A DNA stretch of 18,765 bases, taken from JAKEGK01 sp036507695 (GTDB taxonomy: Bacteria; Pseudomonadota; Gammaproteobacteria; SZUA-152). The position numbers and the translations under genes are program-made. Under the pieces are notes generated by a model that was given only the letters and a program-made list of their open reading frames with translations, searched no databases and was not told the origin of the DNA. Within the stretch, counting starts at the first letter, position 1. Each line of letters starts with the position of its first letter. This document shows positions 16,781 to 18,765 of this stretch, one piece after another. The stretch spans positions 1 through 18,765 of the forward strand of contig DATCIR010000321.1 in assembly GCA_036507695.1 (NCBI GenBank), in the 5' to 3' direction.

Positions 16781-17467
16781 ATGAGAAAAATTATTTCCAG
16801 TTGTCTATTGACCCTGTTGTCCGTCTACAGCAGCGTATTAATCGCCGTGGAAGACATCAAGTACCATGAAATGACCTTGGAAGGCTGGACGGTTTTTATT
16901 GAACAAAAGCTGGTGGACAATAACGACAAACGCGTATTTCCAACGCTACGGATATTGAGCGCAAAACTCCAGGAAGCTAAAACGCTCATCCCTGAAAAAC
17001 ACTTGCACCAGTTGCAGAAAGTGCCCCTATGGATCAGTGAAAACACGGGCGGACTGGCGGAGTTTTATTTTTTCCAGGAAAGCGTCTACCGCTATGAACG
17101 CAATCCCAAAAAAGCCGGCGGCGTTGAGTTTCAAAATATCAATTTATTCCTGGCGAATATTACTGAAATCCCGATGCTGATAATCCATGAACTGGCGCAC
17201 GCCTACCACAAGTTAAATTACGACCGGCTGGACAAGAGCATCATGCGCGCCTACAAAAACGCCCACTCGAAAAGGCTGTATAAGGATTTACGATTAGGCA
17301 GTAGCCTGCACCGGGAAACCATGTACGCATCCACTACGCCGTTTGAGTATTTCGCGGAATTATCCGAGTCTTATTTTGGTTATAGCAACGCTTACCCCCA
17401 CAACAGTACAGAGCTGAAAAAACACGACCCTATCGGCTACCAAATGGTCGAAGATGCCTGGCGATAA
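16781..17467 (+). CDS. Exported putative zinc metallopeptidase (HELAHAYH motif)
   Basis: I start it at ATG 16781, giving 228 residues; a TTG at 16766 is less likely. Residues 1-22 look like a Sec signal peptide (MRKIISSCLL then a hydrophobic stretch ending LIA), so the protein is probably periplasmic or secreted. The zincin motif HELAHAYH is at 136-143, supplying H136, H140 and catalytic E137. Further on, FEYFAELSESYFG (188-200) offers E189 or E193 as a third ligand, in the manner of gluzincins. The C-terminal HDPIGY segment follows. I have seen similar arrangements in uncharacterised proteins resembling the anthrax-lethal-factor-like peptidase domain, but the family assignment is uncertain. 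It has no apparent operon partner: 99 bases separate it from ppsR and 197 from the next gene. No strong ribosome binding site is visible. Confidence 0.8.
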   Translation: MRKIISSCLLTLLSVYSSVLIAVEDIKYHEMTLEGWTVFIEQKLVDNNDKRVFPTLRILSAKLQEAKTLIPEKHLHQLQKVPLWISENTGGLAEFYFFQESVYRYERNPKKAGGVEFQNINLFLANITEIPMLIIHELAHAYHKLNYDRLDKSIMRAYKNAHSKRLYKDLRLGSSLHRETMYASTTPFEYFAELSESYFGYSNAYPHNSTELKKHDPIGYQMVEDAWR

Positions 17468-17664
17468 TTGATAACGCTGTTTTGCCGGATTCACCCAGCC
17501 TCCCCGCCTATTTTTTCAGACACTTCTGTTTTAACCAACCACCTGATATTCTTGCGGAATATATAATAGCTATTGCCTATCATAAAGATAACAACATTCG
17601 ATTTCATTAATCGATACTCCGTCCCTATAGTGTATTTAACCAAGCCGCAACGGAGTAAACCAAG

Positions 17665-17868
17665 ATGAGCAAAACAATTTCTTTCGCAGTCGTCCACTTC
17701 ACAGTCGCGTTTACCGTGGGATACGCAATGACCGGCAGTGTCATGATCGGCGGCGCCATTGCTCTGGTAGAACCCATGGTAAACACCGTCGCTTACCACG
17801 TCCATGAGTTGATATGGAAGCACCGGGAAAAATCCCGAGTGGAAAATCATCACACGGTGGCGGCTTAG
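17665..17868 (+). CDS. Small DUF2061 membrane protein
   Basis: This 67-residue protein matches the DUF2061 family pattern: an N-terminal ISFAVVHFTVAFTVGYAMTG helix, a GG turn, and a second hydrophobic helix with ALVEPMVNTVAYHVHE, ending in a basic HERW-like segment (here HELIWKHREK). Two short membrane helices are predicted, with a charged cytoplasmic-type tail. The ATG has a clear CGGAG ribosome binding site nine bases upstream, which supports it as a real gene despite its size. Function is unknown for the family. It stands alone, about 200 bases after the metallopeptidase gene and 111 bases before the peroxiredoxin fusion, and no promoter of good quality is visible. Confidence 0.88.
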   Translation: MSKTISFAVVHFTVAFTVGYAMTGSVMIGGAIALVEPMVNTVAYHVHELIWKHREKSRVENHHTVAA

Positions 17869-17979
17869 ACCAACACGAATTGGTTGCCTAACCAGGTTAT
17901 TTAAACAATATGCGTTTAACAGTAAATCATTAACCAAGCGTTTTTGACGATTAACTTTGTTATACAGGAGAAACCAGCA

Positions 17980-18729
17980 ATGTTCGAAAATAAAGAAGGC
18001 CAACGTGTGCCACAAGTCACGTTCAAGACCCGGCAAAACAACGAATGGAAAGATATAACCAGTGAGGACATTTTCAGTGACAAATCCGTGATTGTGTTTT
18101 CATTACCCGGCGCATTCACGCCAACCTGCTCGTCGTCCCACGTGCCGCGCTACAACCAACTGGCGCCGGCGTTTTTCGCCAACAGCGTGGATTACATCGT
18201 CTGCATTTCGGTGAACGATACCTTTGTGATGAACGAATGGAAAAAGGATCAGGATGCCAACAATATCTTTTTTATCCCGGATGGTAATGGTGAGTTCACC
18301 GAAAAAATGGGGATGTTGGTCAACAAGAATGACCTTGGTTTTGGCAAACGTTCCTGGCGCTACTCCATGCTGGTAAAAGATGGCGTGATCGAAAAGATGT
18401 TCATCGAACCGAACGTGCCGGGCGATCCGTTTGAAGTCTCCGATGCCGACACCATGCTGGCCTATGTCAATCCCCGCGCGGAAAAGCCGGCTGATGTCGC
18501 GGTATTTACCAAAAAAGGCTGCCCTTACTGTGCGAAAGCCAAGGCTTTATTACATGACAACGGCATCGTGTTCGAGGTAATTGAAGCCGGCAAGGATATT
18601 ACCGAACACAGCTTGCGCGCGGTAACCGGCAGGGATACCTATCCGCAGGTGTATATTAATGGTGAGCACATCGGCGGTTCCGAAGCACTGGAAAAATACT
18701 TATCGGACATGGCGAAGGTAGCCGCTTGA
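17980..18729 (+). CDS. Peroxiredoxin-glutaredoxin fusion (hybrid Prx5)
   Basis: This enzyme reduces hydrogen peroxide and organic peroxides using glutathione, with its own glutaredoxin domain recycling the peroxidatic cysteine. Residues 1-165 are a Prx5-type peroxiredoxin with PGAFTPTCSSSHVPRY, placing the peroxidatic cysteine at C50. Residues 173-249 are a glutaredoxin with the CPYC motif at 181-184 and the TYPQVYINGEHIGGSEAL glutathione-binding region. The total of 249 residues and the cysteine positions closely match the hybrid Prx5 of Haemophilus influenzae. I start at ATG 17980, seven bases after a strong AGGAG site, rather than at the upstream in-frame codon 17944. I saw no OxyR gene or clear OxyR site nearby. 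Confidence 0.96.
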   Translation: MFENKEGQRVPQVTFKTRQNNEWKDITSEDIFSDKSVIVFSLPGAFTPTCSSSHVPRYNQLAPAFFANSVDYIVCISVNDTFVMNEWKKDQDANNIFFIPDGNGEFTEKMGMLVNKNDLGFGKRSWRYSMLVKDGVIEKMFIEPNVPGDPFEVSDADTMLAYVNPRAEKPADVAVFTKKGCPYCAKAKALLHDNGIVFEVIEAGKDITEHSLRAVTGRDTYPQVYINGEHIGGSEALEKYLSDMAKVAA

Positions 18730-18765
18730 ACTAAACGCAGAGCGTAACCAGGCAAACCGGGTGGG

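Noticed and set aside
17951..17967. TTGACG and TATACA just before the peroxiredoxin gene as a promoter
   Set aside because: The spacing is only about 11 bases, too short for sigma-70, and the TATACA abuts the ribosome binding site.

Overview
The window looks like a chromosomal segment of a gammaproteobacterium. On the minus strand it carries the order rpsB-tsf-pyrH-frr-uppS-cdsA-dxr-rseP-bamA. Diverging from it on the plus strand is map-glnD. This arrangement, with moderate GC content and typical gammaproteobacterial protein sequences, supports the class. I cannot fix the genus from sequence alone.

Positions 1-9710 (minus strand, transcribed right to left) join translation (S2, EF-Ts, ribosome recycling factor), UMP kinase and envelope biogenesis. 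The envelope genes encode undecaprenyl diphosphate synthase, CDP-diglyceride synthase, DXP reductoisomerase, the site-2 protease RseP and the outer-membrane assembly protein BamA. BamA is cut by the window edge. Several junctions are tight: ATGA overlaps at pyrH/frr and dxr/rseP, and an 8-base overlap at uppS/cdsA. The rpsB-tsf spacer holds two strong hairpins, one of them a textbook intrinsic terminator or attenuator, plus a 16-base tandem repeat. The 319-base divergent spacer between rpsB and map contains a foldable leader that is probably the S2 autoregulatory RNA, and a plausible promoter.

Positions 10030-13523 (plus) are map and glnD. Positions 13622-16681 (plus) form a compact accessory cluster. 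It encodes an exported trypsin-like serine protease with an unrecognised four-cysteine C-terminal region, a membrane protein with an N-terminal FHA domain and five predicted membrane segments, and the PEP synthase regulatory kinase/phosphorylase PpsR. The protease and FHA genes overlap by 13 bases and FHA/PpsR are 7 bases apart, so co-transcription is likely. This is the least ordinary part of the window.

Positions 16781-18729 (plus) hold three separate genes: an exported putative zinc metallopeptidase with a HELAHAYH motif, a small DUF2061 membrane protein, and a peroxiredoxin-glutaredoxin fusion. I see no tRNA, rRNA, CRISPR array, insertion sequence or phage gene. Most of the window is conserved core genome. 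The points worth a second look are the protease/FHA pair, the zincin, and the RNA structures and repeats around rpsB.
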